Positions 19,486-27,913 of a stretch of DNA of 64,000 nt are shown one piece after another. A program made the position numbers and the translations under genes. This DNA comes from Actinomycetota bacterium (GTDB lineage Bacteria; Actinomycetota; Actinomycetes; S36-B12; CAIYMF01): NCBI GenBank assembly GCA_026393115.1, contig JAPLAU010000033.1:1-64000 (forward strand), written 5' to 3'. The stretch's first letter is position 1; the number at the start of each line of letters is the position of its first letter. The notes under the pieces were generated by a model. The model had not been told where the DNA came from and searched no databases. It saw only the letters and a list, made by a program, of their open reading frames with translations.

Positions 19486-20573
19486 TGCCCGAGACCGTGC
19501 TGGTCGTGGGCACGGGACTCCTTGGAGCGTCGGTGGGGCTCACATTGCGCGAAGCCGGCGTCGAAGTGTGGTTACACGATTCCGATCCCGAGGCGTCAGC
19601 CATTGCTGCGTCGATGGGTGCCGGCACAGTGGGTCTTCCAGAGGTCGACCCGGATTTGGTGGTCGTGGCAGTTCCGCCGTTTATTACAGGTGAGGTGATT
19701 GCCGAGTGGCAGCAGCGCTACACCACGTCAACGTTTACCGATGTGGCGAGCGTGAAGGCCGTTCCGCTCCAAGACTTGATGGCAGCAGGTGGCGACCTGA
19801 CGCGTTACGTGGGTGGTCACCCGATGGCCGGTCGCGAAATTGCTGGCCCCTCGGGTGCGCGGGTTGACCTGTTCGTTGACCGAGTGTGGGTGATCACGCC
19901 GCTCGACGGAACCGATCTCGTGCGAGTCGGACTGGCGCGCGGCATCGCTGAAAACGCCGGTGCAGTGCCGGTCATGCTTGACCCCACCGCCCATGACCGT
20001 GCTGTGGCGCTGACCAGCCACGCGCCTCAGGTGGTGTCGTCGCTGTTGGCGGCGAGACTCGCGCATGCAGACCCCGCTGAAGTGATGGTGTCGGGTCAGG
20101 GCCTACGCGACGTGACGCGTATCGCGGCTTCCGATCCTGAGCTGTGGACCGAAATCTTGGCAGCGAATTCCGATCAGGTTCTCGATGTGCTCGACGGTCT
20201 TGAGTCCGATCTGCAAACCATGCGCGATGCGCTGAGGCACTGGAGCAGTGCCGAAGGTGGCCGTCCTTCGGATCTGGCCGACATCACCTACTTGCTGCGG
20301 CAAGGAAACGCGGGGCGAGCCCGTGTTCCCGACAAACACGGTGACTCGGCGGCTCCGGAGTACACGGTCGTTGCCGTTCAGGTCGATGACCGCGCGGGAC
20401 AGCTCGGACGGCTATTCGCGGCCACCGGCGAGGCCGGGGTCAACATCGAAGACGTCCGCATCGATCACGCTCTGGGCCGCCTTGTGGCCGTTGTCGAGCT
20501 CTCGGTGCGCCCTGAGGCGGCGCAGCCGTTGGAGCAGGCCCTGACCGAGGCGGGATGGAAGCTGCGCTCCTGA
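19482..20573 (+). CDS. tyrA: Prephenate dehydrogenase
   Basis: A 363-residue NAD(P)-dependent prephenate dehydrogenase forming 4-hydroxyphenylpyruvate for tyrosine. The Rossmann loop is VVGTGLLGASVGL at residues 7-19. The conserved catalytic histidine lies in GGHPMAGREIAG near 108, with TDVASVK just before it. The last 75 residues form an ACT domain (VAVQVDDRAGQLGRLFAATGE), which probably senses tyrosine and gives feedback control. The start is GTG 19482 overlapping aroH, or ATG 19485. Confidence 0.93.
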   Translation: MMPETVLVVGTGLLGASVGLTLREAGVEVWLHDSDPEASAIAASMGAGTVGLPEVDPDLVVVAVPPFITGEVIAEWQQRYTTSTFTDVASVKAVPLQDLMAAGGDLTRYVGGHPMAGREIAGPSGARVDLFVDRVWVITPLDGTDLVRVGLARGIAENAGAVPVMLDPTAHDRAVALTSHAPQVVSSLLAARLAHADPAEVMVSGQGLRDVTRIAASDPELWTEILAANSDQVLDVLDGLESDLQTMRDALRHWSSAEGGRPSDLADITYLLRQGNAGRARVPDKHGDSAAPEYTVVAVQVDDRAGQLGRLFAATGEAGVNIEDVRIDHALGRLVAVVELSVRPEAAQPLEQALTEAGWKLRS

Positions 20574-20576
20574 CGT

Positions 20577-20582
20577 TAAGGT
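20577..20582 (+). promoter_or_regulatory. -10 element upstream of cmk
   Basis: TAAGGT ends 8 bases before the cmk GTG; no Shine-Dalgarno is visible in the short tyrA-cmk gap. Confidence 0.35.
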
Positions 20583-20590
20583 AGTGCCCT

Positions 20591-21310
20591 GTGACCCCTT
20601 GCACTGTGATTGCCATCGACGGACCTGCCGGTTCTGGCAAATCGTCGACGTCGCGTGCGCTGGCATCGCGGCTCGGGCTTCGCTATCTCGATACGGGAGC
20701 CATGTACCGGGCCATGGCGTGGGGAATGCTGCAGCGGGGCGTTGATTTGGCCGATCCCTCTGCGATCAGCGAGCGTAGCGGCGAGCCTCGCGTGCATGTG
20801 TCGACGTCACCCGTGGGGCAGGTCGTCACCTGCGATGGGGTCGATGTGACCGACGCGATTCGTGGCGAAGCCGTCACCGCCGCCGTGTCGTCGGTGAGTG
20901 CCGTGCCCACAGTGCGGGCCCGCCTGGTCGAACTGCAGCGCGGAGCCGTGTTGGCGGCCGTTGCCGAGGGAGCGGGAATCGTCGTCGAAGGGCGCGATAT
21001 CGGTACCGTGGTGCTTCCGGACGCGCGACTCAAAGTCTTTCTGACGGCCGATGAGGCCGAACGTGCCCGCAGACGTGCCCTTGAAGAGGCGCAGCGCGCG
21101 GGGGTGCCCGATGCCGAGCAGGCGGCCGACAAAGCAGCGACTGCGGTGCGCGCGCGACTTGCCGCCCGCGATGCGGTTGATAGTGGGCGGGCGGCTTCAC
21201 CGCTGCGGCCTGCAGATGATGCAGTTGTGGTTGATGCAACGTCGTTGAGTCTCGACGAAGTGGTTGACCGGATGGTGCAGTTGGCGACGGAACGAGGCAG
21301 TGATGAGTGA
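20591..21310 (+). CDS. cmk: Cytidylate kinase
   Basis: A 239-residue CMP/dCMP kinase. P-loop [15 protein letters not shown] is at residues 11-25, [16 protein letters not shown] near 32 is the NMP-binding signature, and [20 protein letters not shown] near 135 is the family hallmark. It recycles CMP from RNA and lipid turnover. It overlaps der by 8 bp, the usual cmk-der pair. Confidence 0.94.
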   Translation: MTPCTVIAIDGPAGSGKSSTSRALASRLGLRYLDTGAMYRAMAWGMLQRGVDLADPSAISERSGEPRVHVSTSPVGQVVTCDGVDVTDAIRGEAVTAAVSSVSAVPTVRARLVELQRGAVLAAVAEGAGIVVEGRDIGTVVLPDARLKVFLTADEAERARRRALEEAQRAGVPDAEQAADKAATAVRARLAARDAVDSGRAASPLRPADDAVVVDATSLSLDEVVDRMVQLATERGSDE

Positions 21311-22742
21311 CGACGACGTAGTGGCTTTCGAAGGCGATGTAGTAGACGAGGGGGAGTGGGACGAAACCTCCCTCGCTGAAGTTGCCGGTGATTTCGGATT
21401 CGATGTCGACGATGATGACGACACCGACGAGGCGTTGCCGGTCGTAGCTATTGTTGGCCGCCCGAACGTGGGCAAGTCGACATTGGTCAACCGCATCCTC
21501 GGGCGGCGTGAGGCGGTCGTCGAGGATGTTCCCGGAGTTACTCGTGATCGCGTGGCCTATGAGGCTGAGTGGAGTGGAACCCGCTTCACTCTCCTCGACA
21601 CCGGTGGCTACGAGCGCGATGCGATTGGAATGGCTGCGTCGATCGCGCGACAGGCCGAGATCGCGGTGTCGATGGCTGACGTTGTGGTGCTCGTCGTCGA
21701 CGCTCGCGTTGGCGCGCTCGATGAAGACGAAGCGGTCGTCAAGGTGTTGAGGCGTTCCGGTAAGCCCGTGCTGTTGGCCGCAAACAAGGTTGACGATGCG
21801 CGTACCGAATCCGACGCGGCAGCGCTGTGGAACCTTGGACTAGGTGAGCCTCATGCCGTTTCGGCACTGCATGGTCGCGGTTCCGGCGACATGCTCGACG
21901 CAATTCTCGCGTTACTGCCCGAGAAGGTGGAAGGCCCAGGACGTCCACGCGGACCACGTCGCGTTGCGCTGCTCGGTCGGCCGAACGTGGGAAAATCGTC
22001 GCTGCTCAACCAACTCGCCGGCGAACAGCGCGTGGTGGTTGATGATGTTGCGGGTACGACTGTTGACCCGGTCGATGAGATCGTCGAACTCGATGGTCGA
22101 ACCTGGATGTTTGTTGACACCGCCGGAATTCGTAAGCGCTACGACGAAGCGAGTGGGCACGAGTACTACGCGGTACTTCGTACCAAGGCCGCTCTCGACA
22201 AGGCCGAAGTTGCCGTGGTGCTACTTGACGTCTCGCATCCGATCACTGAACAAGATCAGCGATTGCTCACGATGGTCGAGGAAAGCGGTCGGGCGCTGGT
22301 GATTGTGTTCAACAAGTGGGACTTGATGGATGACGATCGCCGCACCTACCTCGAGCGCGAGATCGATCGTGACCTGCGGTCGGTGGCGTGGGCGCCCATG
22401 GTGAACATGTCAGCGCTCACGGGCCGGCACTTGCAGCGACTTGTTCCCGCAATCGATGAGGCCATCGCGGGTTGGGAGACGCGAGTTCCGACGGGTCGAC
22501 TCAACCAGTTCCTCGGCGAACTGGTGGCGGGGCACCCACACCCGGTGCGGTCGGGTAAGCAGCCGCGCATTTTGTTCGCGACTCAAGCATCGATTCGCCC
22601 GCCGACGTTCGTGCTCTTCACGTCCGGCTTCCTTGAGGCCGGTTACCGACGGTTTATCGAGCGGCGTTTGCGTGAGGAATTCGGTTTCGTCGGATCACCG
22701 ATTCAGGTCAACCTGCGGGTGCGTGAGAAGCGTAAGCGCTAG
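21303..22742 (+). CDS. der: GTPase Der (EngA)
   Basis: A 479-residue tandem-GTPase ribosome assembly factor for the 50S subunit. An acidic N-terminal extension of about 40 residues is followed by G domain 1 ([12 protein letters not shown] near 50, DTGG, NKVD) and G domain 2 ([12 protein letters not shown] near 223, DTAGI, NKWD), then the KH-like C-terminal domain ([26 protein letters not shown]). ATG 21303 is chosen over upstream codons because it gives the MSDDDV acidic start inside the cmk overlap. Confidence 0.95.
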   Translation: MSDDDVVAFEGDVVDEGEWDETSLAEVAGDFGFDVDDDDDTDEALPVVAIVGRPNVGKSTLVNRILGRREAVVEDVPGVTRDRVAYEAEWSGTRFTLLDTGGYERDAIGMAASIARQAEIAVSMADVVVLVVDARVGALDEDEAVVKVLRRSGKPVLLAANKVDDARTESDAAALWNLGLGEPHAVSALHGRGSGDMLDAILALLPEKVEGPGRPRGPRRVALLGRPNVGKSSLLNQLAGEQRVVVDDVAGTTVDPVDEIVELDGRTWMFVDTAGIRKRYDEASGHEYYAVLRTKAALDKAEVAVVLLDVSHPITEQDQRLLTMVEESGRALVIVFNKWDLMDDDRRTYLEREIDRDLRSVAWAPMVNMSALTGRHLQRLVPAIDEAIAGWETRVPTGRLNQFLGELVAGHPHPVRSGKQPRILFATQASIRPPTFVLFTSGFLEAGYRRFIERRLREEFGFVGSPIQVNLRVREKRKR

Positions 22743-23008
22743 CCTGCCCTCACGGTCAGGCTTTTGCCCGTGACGCGCTCGATTGACTCGGTGACTGCGT
22801 TGAGGAAGTCGGGGCGGCGGGCGCGTTCAAACTCGTGCGCGCCAGAAAACTTCGTGGCGTCTGAGAAGTCGAGGGTAAGTACTCCGTCGTCGAGTGAGGC
22901 GAGTCTTCCGTCGAAGAGTGCTAGCCAGGCCGTGCGATTGTGCGCTTCGAGGTCGTAGAGCACGTCGTTCCATTGCGATTTCAACGCTGCGAGCTCGTCT
23001 GCCGACAT
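22739..23008 (-). CDS. Small protein resembling the DnaX tau/gamma C-terminal region
   Basis: An 89-residue protein. The pattern [35 protein letters not shown] followed by [18 protein letters not shown] resembles the domain that ends DNA polymerase III gamma/tau subunits, here as a stand-alone protein. Its function is unknown. It converges on der with a shared 4-bp CTAG at 22739-22742 that provides both stop codons. TAGAGT at 23015-23020 (read on the minus strand) lies six bases before its ATG, fitting a leaderless transcript. Confidence 0.75.
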   Translation of the reverse strand: MSADELAALKSQWNDVLYDLEAHNRTAWLALFDGRLASLDDGVLTLDFSDATKFSGAHEFERARRPDFLNAVTESIERVTGKSLTVRAG

Positions 23009-23014
23009 GTACCT

Positions 23015-23020
23015 ACTCTA
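23015..23020 (-). promoter_or_regulatory. -10 element (leaderless) of the DnaX-tail-like gene
   Basis: On the minus strand TAGAGT is followed by exactly six bases and then the ATG at 23008. Confidence 0.5.
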
Positions 23021-23047
23021 GGAGAGGCGAGGTGGCAGACTTTCACC

Positions 23048-23281
23048 ATGGGAACCTCGCGGTGGTCAATCGACTCTGAAATGTCGATCCTGTCGATACG
23101 CAGTAAGGGTTCGGTGTTGAGCATTGGCTCGGTCGGATCGGTGCTGTCGATCGGGTCGGCGGGATCGGCGTTGTCGGCATTCTCGGTGGGCTCGTTCCTC
23201 AGCATCGGATCGGCTCTCTCGGCGCTGTCGATCGGATCGCTGATGTCGTTTCGGTCAAAGCGCAAGGTAATGAGCGCCTGA
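23048..23281 (+). CDS. Small protein with serine at every third residue
   Basis: A 77-residue protein whose residues 4, 7, 10 and so on through 70 are all serine: 23 successive S-x-x triplets. The positions between are mostly Val/Leu/Ile/Ala/Gly (SVL, SIG, SAG, SAL, SFL), with charged residues only near both ends (SRW, SID, SEM; C-terminal SKRKVMSA). Such strict triplet periodicity suggests a regular rod, for instance a polyproline-II bundle or solenoid, or a membrane-active peptide. ATG 23048 is preceded at six bases by CAGACT, a weak -10-like hexamer. It lies just upstream of tRNA-Pro. I do not recognise a named family. Confidence 0.65.
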   Translation: MGTSRWSIDSEMSILSIRSKGSVLSIGSVGSVLSIGSAGSALSAFSVGSFLSIGSALSALSIGSLMSFRSKRKVMSA

Positions 23282-23348
23282 GCCTTCGTGGCCGTGGGGG
23301 GCTTCGGGGGAGTGTGGGCTCTCTCGGTATGCTGGCGCGGCAGTACAA

Positions 23349-23422
<74 letters not shown>

Positions 23423-23430
23423 CGTTGTAA

Positions 23431-23470
23431 AAGGGCCTCTGACCTGCGGAAACGCAGATCGGGGGCCCTT
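23431..23470 (+). terminator. Hairpin terminator after tRNA-Pro
   Basis: The outer stem AAGGGCC/GGCCCTT encloses an inner CTGCG-GAAA-CGCAG stem with a GNRA-type loop. It starts 8 bases after the tRNA. The T-tract is poor, as is usual at this GC content. Confidence 0.7.
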
Positions 23471-23811
23471 CTCTGATGCCGAATGTTTCAGATGTCAGAT
23501 GTCATTTCGTACACCCTGAGCGCATTGCCTCGATTTCTTACCGTCCACGACCGATCCTTACCGTCTGGTAGCGGACGTTCAGGAGGGTGGGCCCCCTTCC
23601 GGTCTCGGGCTTCTATGGTCAATCGATGACCGTGTCGGGGTTCGTCGGTCAAAAGATGCCCATGAGCCAGTGCCACGAGCCGGTGCCAGTGCCAATGCCC
23701 GTGCCTACGAAACAGGGCCCTTGTTCGGTCTTGCGTACATTTTGCCCAGTGGTCGACAGGCCTGCGGTTACTGTGGCAGTTCCGAGCATCGTCGCACCTG
23801 AGGAGCACCCG
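23471..23811 (+). other. Non-coding stretch between tRNA-Pro and DUF1566 gene
   Basis: No convincing gene. It contains a 9-bp direct repeat CTTACCGTC at 23537-23545 and 23557-23565, a 20-bp period that suits a paired protein site, and a low-complexity CCAGTGCC/GCCGGTGCC tract around 23668-23704. The downstream reading frame is open through part of it but lacks protein-like composition. Confidence 0.5.
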
Positions 23812-24438
23812 ATGACCGACACGCCGCCCGACACCGGCATGGGACCAGAAACGCCTGCCACCTCGACTAGGTCAAACCGTCGTACCCGACGCCTGGCCAT
23901 CATCGGCGCTCTGGCGCTCGTGCTCGTCGCTGGCGCCGTGCTCGTCGGGGTGAAGACCACCGGTGGCAGATCAGGAGCGACGTACACCGTGGGAGCTACC
24001 TGCGCGAACGGTGGCACGTGCGTGGTCGGAGACGTTGGCCCTGGCACCGGGATAGTGTTCTACGCGGCCTCCAGTGACTTCGCTTGCGGGACGGGGACGA
24101 CCACGTGCCGCTATCTTGAGGCCGCACCGTATGGGTGGTATACCACCAACACTGCTGACAAAGCGGCTATCTGGGATGTTGCGACGTCGATGGCTGCGGG
24201 TTGTTCCTCGGGTGGCAAAACCGATTGGCGCCTGCCGACCGATGTTGAACTCAATAGCCTCTGGCTATACATAAAGACGGCTAATACGACGGTAAAGGTG
24301 TCGCCCAAGGTCTATTGGAGCTCCACTGTGGAGGATCCGAACTCCTACTACCATTCCCAGGATCTCCGCAACGGCACGCAGTACTTTATGGATTACTACA
24401 ACGTCAACGACTTCGTCCGGCCGGTGCGAGCTTTCTAG
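23812..24438 (+). CDS. Membrane-anchored DUF1566 (Lcl C-terminal-like) protein
   Basis: A 208-residue protein. Residues 1-27 are polar, with RSNRRTRR before a single membrane helix (LAIIGALALVLVAGAVLVGV, about 28-47). The outer part is a DUF1566/Lcl_C domain with the hallmarks GPGTGIVFYAA, LEAAPYGWY, CSSGGKTDWRLPTDVELNSLW, KVYWSSTVED and a closing VRPVRAF. These domains resemble formylglycine-enzyme or lectin folds and are usually extracytoplasmic; their role is undefined. ATG 23812 follows a GAGGAG and gives a sensible cytoplasmic tail. The deacetylase gene follows. Confidence 0.82.
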   Translation: MTDTPPDTGMGPETPATSTRSNRRTRRLAIIGALALVLVAGAVLVGVKTTGGRSGATYTVGATCANGGTCVVGDVGPGTGIVFYAASSDFACGTGTTTCRYLEAAPYGWYTTNTADKAAIWDVATSMAAGCSSGGKTDWRLPTDVELNSLWLYIKTANTTVKVSPKVYWSSTVEDPNSYYHSQDLRNGTQYFMDYYNVNDFVRPVRAF

Positions 24439-24538
24439 TTTCTTGTATCAATACTGGTAATGCCGGCGACCGAGTTCTAGGACATCTGGATTCTTGGAGC
24501 AGGAGCACTAGCCCCGCACGGCACCTCGGGGGAGTCGG

Positions 24539-24544
24539 TAAGGT
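24539..24544 (+). promoter_or_regulatory. -10 element (leaderless) of deacetylase gene
   Basis: TAAGGT is followed by exactly six bases (CGGGGG) and ATG at 24551, matching the leaderless pattern seen at other genes in this window. Confidence 0.5.
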
Positions 24545-24550
24545 CGGGGG

Positions 24551-25226
24551 ATGGTTCCCAAAGGGGGTTAGCGGACGCGCGCTTCGTCTTGCGACTCTGG
24601 TGACTGCACCGCTGGTGGTGTCAGCAGTTCTGGCGACGACATCACCTACGTATGCCGCACCGGTTCTTGAAGTCGCTTCGCCTTCGGTGGTGGCACGCAA
24701 GCCTGCGGTGGTGGATCACATCAAGACAAAGGACAAAGTCTTCTTCATCACCATCGACGACGGTTGGTACCGGCAGAAGGCGTTAGCCGACTGGGTTGTG
24801 AAGCGCAAGATTCCAGTGACCGTCTTCCTAACTAATCAGGCTCGCACAACAATGTCGGTTGACCACTCCCGCTGCTTCACCAAAGTCGCCTCATTCGGCA
24901 CTGTTCAAAACCACACCATGACTCACAAGTCACTGGCGTGGATGAATACGAATCGCAAGCGCGAAATTTGCTCTGCACAATCTGTGTACGGAAAGTCTTT
25001 TGGCTACCGGCCGTGGATGCTGCGCCCGCCCTTCGGCGATGGCTACTTCAACCTGCACAGTCGGGCTCGACTCATTGAGTCTGTCGCCGCTTCGTGCGGA
25101 ATTGAGTACATCGTGCTCATGCATTTCGAAGGTGACACTCAGGCAAATATGGCCCGCCTCGTGCGCCGGTATGCGGCTGTGGGTCTGAAGCCGGCGCGGC
25201 TTGAGAACTACCTACCAAAGCGTTGA
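24551..25226 (+). CDS. Secreted polysaccharide deacetylase (NodB family), frameshifted near start
   Basis: The catalytic frame has NodB motifs: FITIDDGW (the Asp-Asp metal/base motif), NHTMTH (metal His-x3-His) and RPPFGDGY. It removes N- or O-acetyl groups from surface polysaccharide or peptidoglycan. The frame contains no ATG, GTG or TTG between 24315 and the middle of its signal sequence. ATG 24551 lies in another frame and stops after six codons. Removing one G from GGGGG (24563-24567) joins this ATG to the catalytic frame and yields a textbook signal peptide (MVPKGVSGRALRL, hydrophobic core, TYAAP) in a 224-residue protein. As written the gene is broken; see findings. Confidence 0.75.
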
Positions 25227-25290
25227 TCGGTTACCAAGGCTTGACCGCGTCCAGCCGTTGTATTCTGCAGTAATGGCGGCATGGGTGGTG

Positions 25291-26232
25291 TCATGCTGGC
25301 AGGGTCATCGCTTCACCGGCTCGGTGGCAGGCAACTTGGCGGCCATCGACTTCGAGCAGGGCCGGCACTTCCTTGCGACAGATATCGAGCGCGAAAGGAC
25401 AACGCTCGGAGTATGTGCACCCCGCCGGTGACGTACCCACTCCGGTGCTGATGCGGGTGAGTGCTGATCGGTGCACGCCGATCTCCGGGACCGCCGATCG
25501 CAATGCGCGCGTGTACGGGTGCCTCGGGGAATCGAGTAGGTCACGGGTGCTTCCGCTCTCCATCACGGTGCCTTCGTACAAGACCACACTTGACTCGCAC
25601 AGCCGGTCGACCACGGCAAGGTTGTGCGAGATCAGCACATACGCCAATTTGCGTTCTTCGCGCAGTCGTTCGACGAGTTGCAGCACTCGCTCCTGCACAG
25701 TCACGTCAAGGGCACTGGTGGGTTCGTCGAGAACGAGCAGCCGCGGCTCAAGAGCAAGCGCGCGGGCCAGCACCACGCGTTGACGTTGTCCGCCGGAAAG
25801 TTGATGCGGAAAGCGGGACATCAAGTCAGCAGTCAGACCCACCTCGTCGAGCAGATCGCCAACCCGTTCGCGCCGCTGCGACTTTGGCACAATGCCATGA
25901 ATTGCGAGGGGTTCTGAGACAGAAGAGAGCACCGACATTCGCGGGTCAAGCGCGCCGTCGCCATCTTGAAACACCATTTGCACTTCGCGGCGATAAGTCG
26001 ACAGGTCGGAACCCTTGAGCGCAAGTACATCTGCACCTGCGAAGGTGATCGATCCCGACACCACCGGATGAAGCTTCAGAATTGCGCGTGCGATCGTCGT
26101 CTTGCCTGACCCAGATTCACCAATAATCCCTAGGCCGTAGGGGCCAACTGGCACGTGCAGATCGACTCCGTGGACGACTTCGTGCTCGCCATAGGCAAGG
26201 TGCACGTCGTTCACCGTCAGTAGTGCATTCAT
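25291..26232 (-). CDS. ABC transporter ATP-binding protein (DppF/OppF type)
   Basis: A 313-residue ATPase of the oligopeptide importer family. Walker A is GESGSGKTT near residue 39, the Q-loop MVFQDGDGALDPRM near 87, signature LSGGQRQRV near 144, and Walker B LLVLDEPTSALD near 165. The C-terminal extension has TGVGTSPAGCTYSERCPFALDIC with the cysteine pattern usual in OppF/DppF oligopeptide-type subunits (possible Fe-S or metal site). It is the last gene of the seven-gene operon and overlaps the DppD-type gene by 4 bp. Confidence 0.9.
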   Translation of the reverse strand: MNALLTVNDVHLAYGEHEVVHGVDLHVPVGPYGLGIIGESGSGKTTIARAILKLHPVVSGSITFAGADVLALKGSDLSTYRREVQMVFQDGDGALDPRMSVLSSVSEPLAIHGIVPKSQRRERVGDLLDEVGLTADLMSRFPHQLSGGQRQRVVLARALALEPRLLVLDEPTSALDVTVQERVLQLVERLREERKLAYVLISHNLAVVDRLCESSVVLYEGTVMESGSTRDLLDSPRHPYTRALRSAVPEIGVHRSALTRISTGVGTSPAGCTYSERCPFALDICRKEVPALLEVDGRQVACHRAGEAMTLPA

Positions 26233-26996
26233 CGCGTGCGTCCGATCACGGGCACCGCTGCCACGAGGTCACGGGTGTACTGCTCAGCCGGTTCGTGCAG
26301 GATTTGCTCGGTGAGTCCCTGCTCGACAACCTCACCACCGCGCATCACCATCACACGATCGGCGAGTTCGCTGATCACTGCCAGATCGTGGGAGATGAAG
26401 ACAATCGCGGTGCCATGACTCTCACGAAGATTGCGTAATACGTCGATCACTTCTGACTGCACGGTCACGTCGAGGGCACTGGTCGGCTCGTCGGCGATGA
26501 GTACATCGACCCGTAACGCGGCGACAAGTGCGATCGCAAAGCGTTGTGCTTGTCCGCCAGATACTTCATGCGGGTACCGAGTCAGGATCTGGGGGTCGAG
26601 CATCACCTCGTCGAGCGCCTGCTCCATTCGAGCGTGGCGCTCGGACCGGGGCACGCCGTGCAACTTCAAGGTGCGTGCGAATAGTGTGCCCAAAGAAATG
26701 GTGGGATTGAGCGCAGCCCGAGGGCTTTGCAGAATCATCGCGATCTTGCGTCCACGCACAGAGCGCCACTGCCTGTTCGACAGGGTGCTCAGTTCAACTC
26801 CGTCAAGCGTGACACTCCCTGTGACGGTACCTCCGGAATAGCGAGTGAGACCCATGAGTGCCAGTGCCGTTTGAGACTTCCCCGAGCCGCTCTCACCGGC
26901 GATTCCGAGCACCTGGCCGGTTGCCAAATCAAATTCGGGCACATGCGCGACGACGGTGCCGCCATAGGAGACCCTCAGGTCGCGAACACTGATCAT
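26229..26996 (-). CDS. ABC transporter ATP-binding protein (DppD/OppD type)
   Basis: A 255-residue ATPase. Walker A is GESGSGKSQ near residue 36, the Q-loop MILQSPRAALNP near 91, signature VSGGQAQRF near 145 and Walker B VLIADEPTSALD near 165. It is short for OppD (usually about 320 residues) because it ends soon after the H-loop and lacks the C-terminal cysteine-bearing oligopeptide domain, which its partner has. It forms the nucleotide-binding pair with the downstream ATPase. Confidence 0.9.
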   Translation of the reverse strand: MISVRDLRVSYGGTVVAHVPEFDLATGQVLGIAGESGSGKSQTALALMGLTRYSGGTVTGSVTLDGVELSTLSNRQWRSVRGRKIAMILQSPRAALNPTISLGTLFARTLKLHGVPRSERHARMEQALDEVMLDPQILTRYPHEVSGGQAQRFAIALVAALRVDVLIADEPTSALDVTVQSEVIDVLRNLRESHGTAIVFISHDLAVISELADRVMVMRGGEVVEQGLTEQILHEPAEQYTRDLVAAVPVIGRTR

Positions 26997-27913
26997 CGTC
27001 GTCCTCGCTTCGGATCAAACACGCTCTGAAGCCCGTCGCCGACAAAGTTGAACGCCACGGCCGTCACCAAGATCGCCAGGCCCGGGAAGGTAATGACCCA
27101 CCATGCTGTGGTGGCAAGTGGTTGGCCCTTCGCCACCATGAGCCCCCACTCTGGAGTGGGGTCTTGCGCGCCGAGGCCGAGGTAAGACAACGTGGCTGCG
27201 GTCAAGATGATGCCTGCGGCGTCAAGAGACATCTGCACGAACACCGGCGTAGACGCGTTGGGTAACACGTGTCGGACGAGTTGGCGAGTGCGGCTTGCGC
27301 CAAGGATACGCGCAGCATCTGAGTAGCCTTGCCGTCGAATGGATGCTGCTTGGCCGCGCGCCAGCCGCGCGTACCACGGCCACCACGTGAATGCGATGGC
27401 CAATGCTGCGTGCAGTGCGCTGGGGCTGAGTACCGCCGCCAGAGCGATGGAAAGGAGTAGTGCAGGGAATGCCAAGAAGATGTCAGTCACCCGCATCAGC
27501 ACGGCATCGAGCCAGCCACCGAAGAACCCTGCCGCCAGTCCGATCGAGAGTCCGACGACAGCTGAAACCACGAGCACGATGACGACTATTCCGAGCGAAA
27601 CACGCGCACCAAATACAACTCGAGTGAAGACGTCTCGGCCGACGATGTCGGTACCGAACCAGTGCGCGGCGCTCGGTGCCAGCAATGCCTGAGTGGGGTG
27701 GACGACCGCCCCCGCATCCTCGGGGTACGGCGTGATCCAGGGTGCAAGTACGCCCGCGATGATGATCAGTGCTGACAGCACAAGTCCGGCGACGAGTAAT
27801 GGCACCCGCTTGGCCGCACCCCATCCCGGCCACAACCACGATCGGCGGCGGCCCGGCATGATCGACGCGTCGGACGTCGCCAATGGGGCCAGATCTGGCA
27901 CTGGCCCGCTCAT
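26993..27913 (-). CDS. ABC transporter permease (DppC/OppC type)
   Basis: A 306-residue inner-membrane permease. The N-terminal cytoplasmic part leads into a first membrane helix (PLLVAGLVLSALIIIAGVLAPWI), then the periplasmic PYPEDAGAVV and HWFGTDIVGRDVFTRVVFGARVSL segments typical of DppC. The core contains five more helices and the EAA-like ATPase coupling loop around 188-205 (AASIRRQGYSDAARILGASR). The gene is coupled by 4-bp overlaps on both sides. Confidence 0.92.
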   Translation of the reverse strand: MSGPVPDLAPLATSDASIMPGRRRSWLWPGWGAAKRVPLLVAGLVLSALIIIAGVLAPWITPYPEDAGAVVHPTQALLAPSAAHWFGTDIVGRDVFTRVVFGARVSLGIVVIVLVVSAVVGLSIGLAAGFFGGWLDAVLMRVTDIFLAFPALLLSIALAAVLSPSALHAALAIAFTWWPWYARLARGQAASIRRQGYSDAARILGASRTRQLVRHVLPNASTPVFVQMSLDAAGIILTAATLSYLGLGAQDPTPEWGLMVAKGQPLATTAWWVITFPGLAILVTAVAFNFVGDGLQSVFDPKRGRR

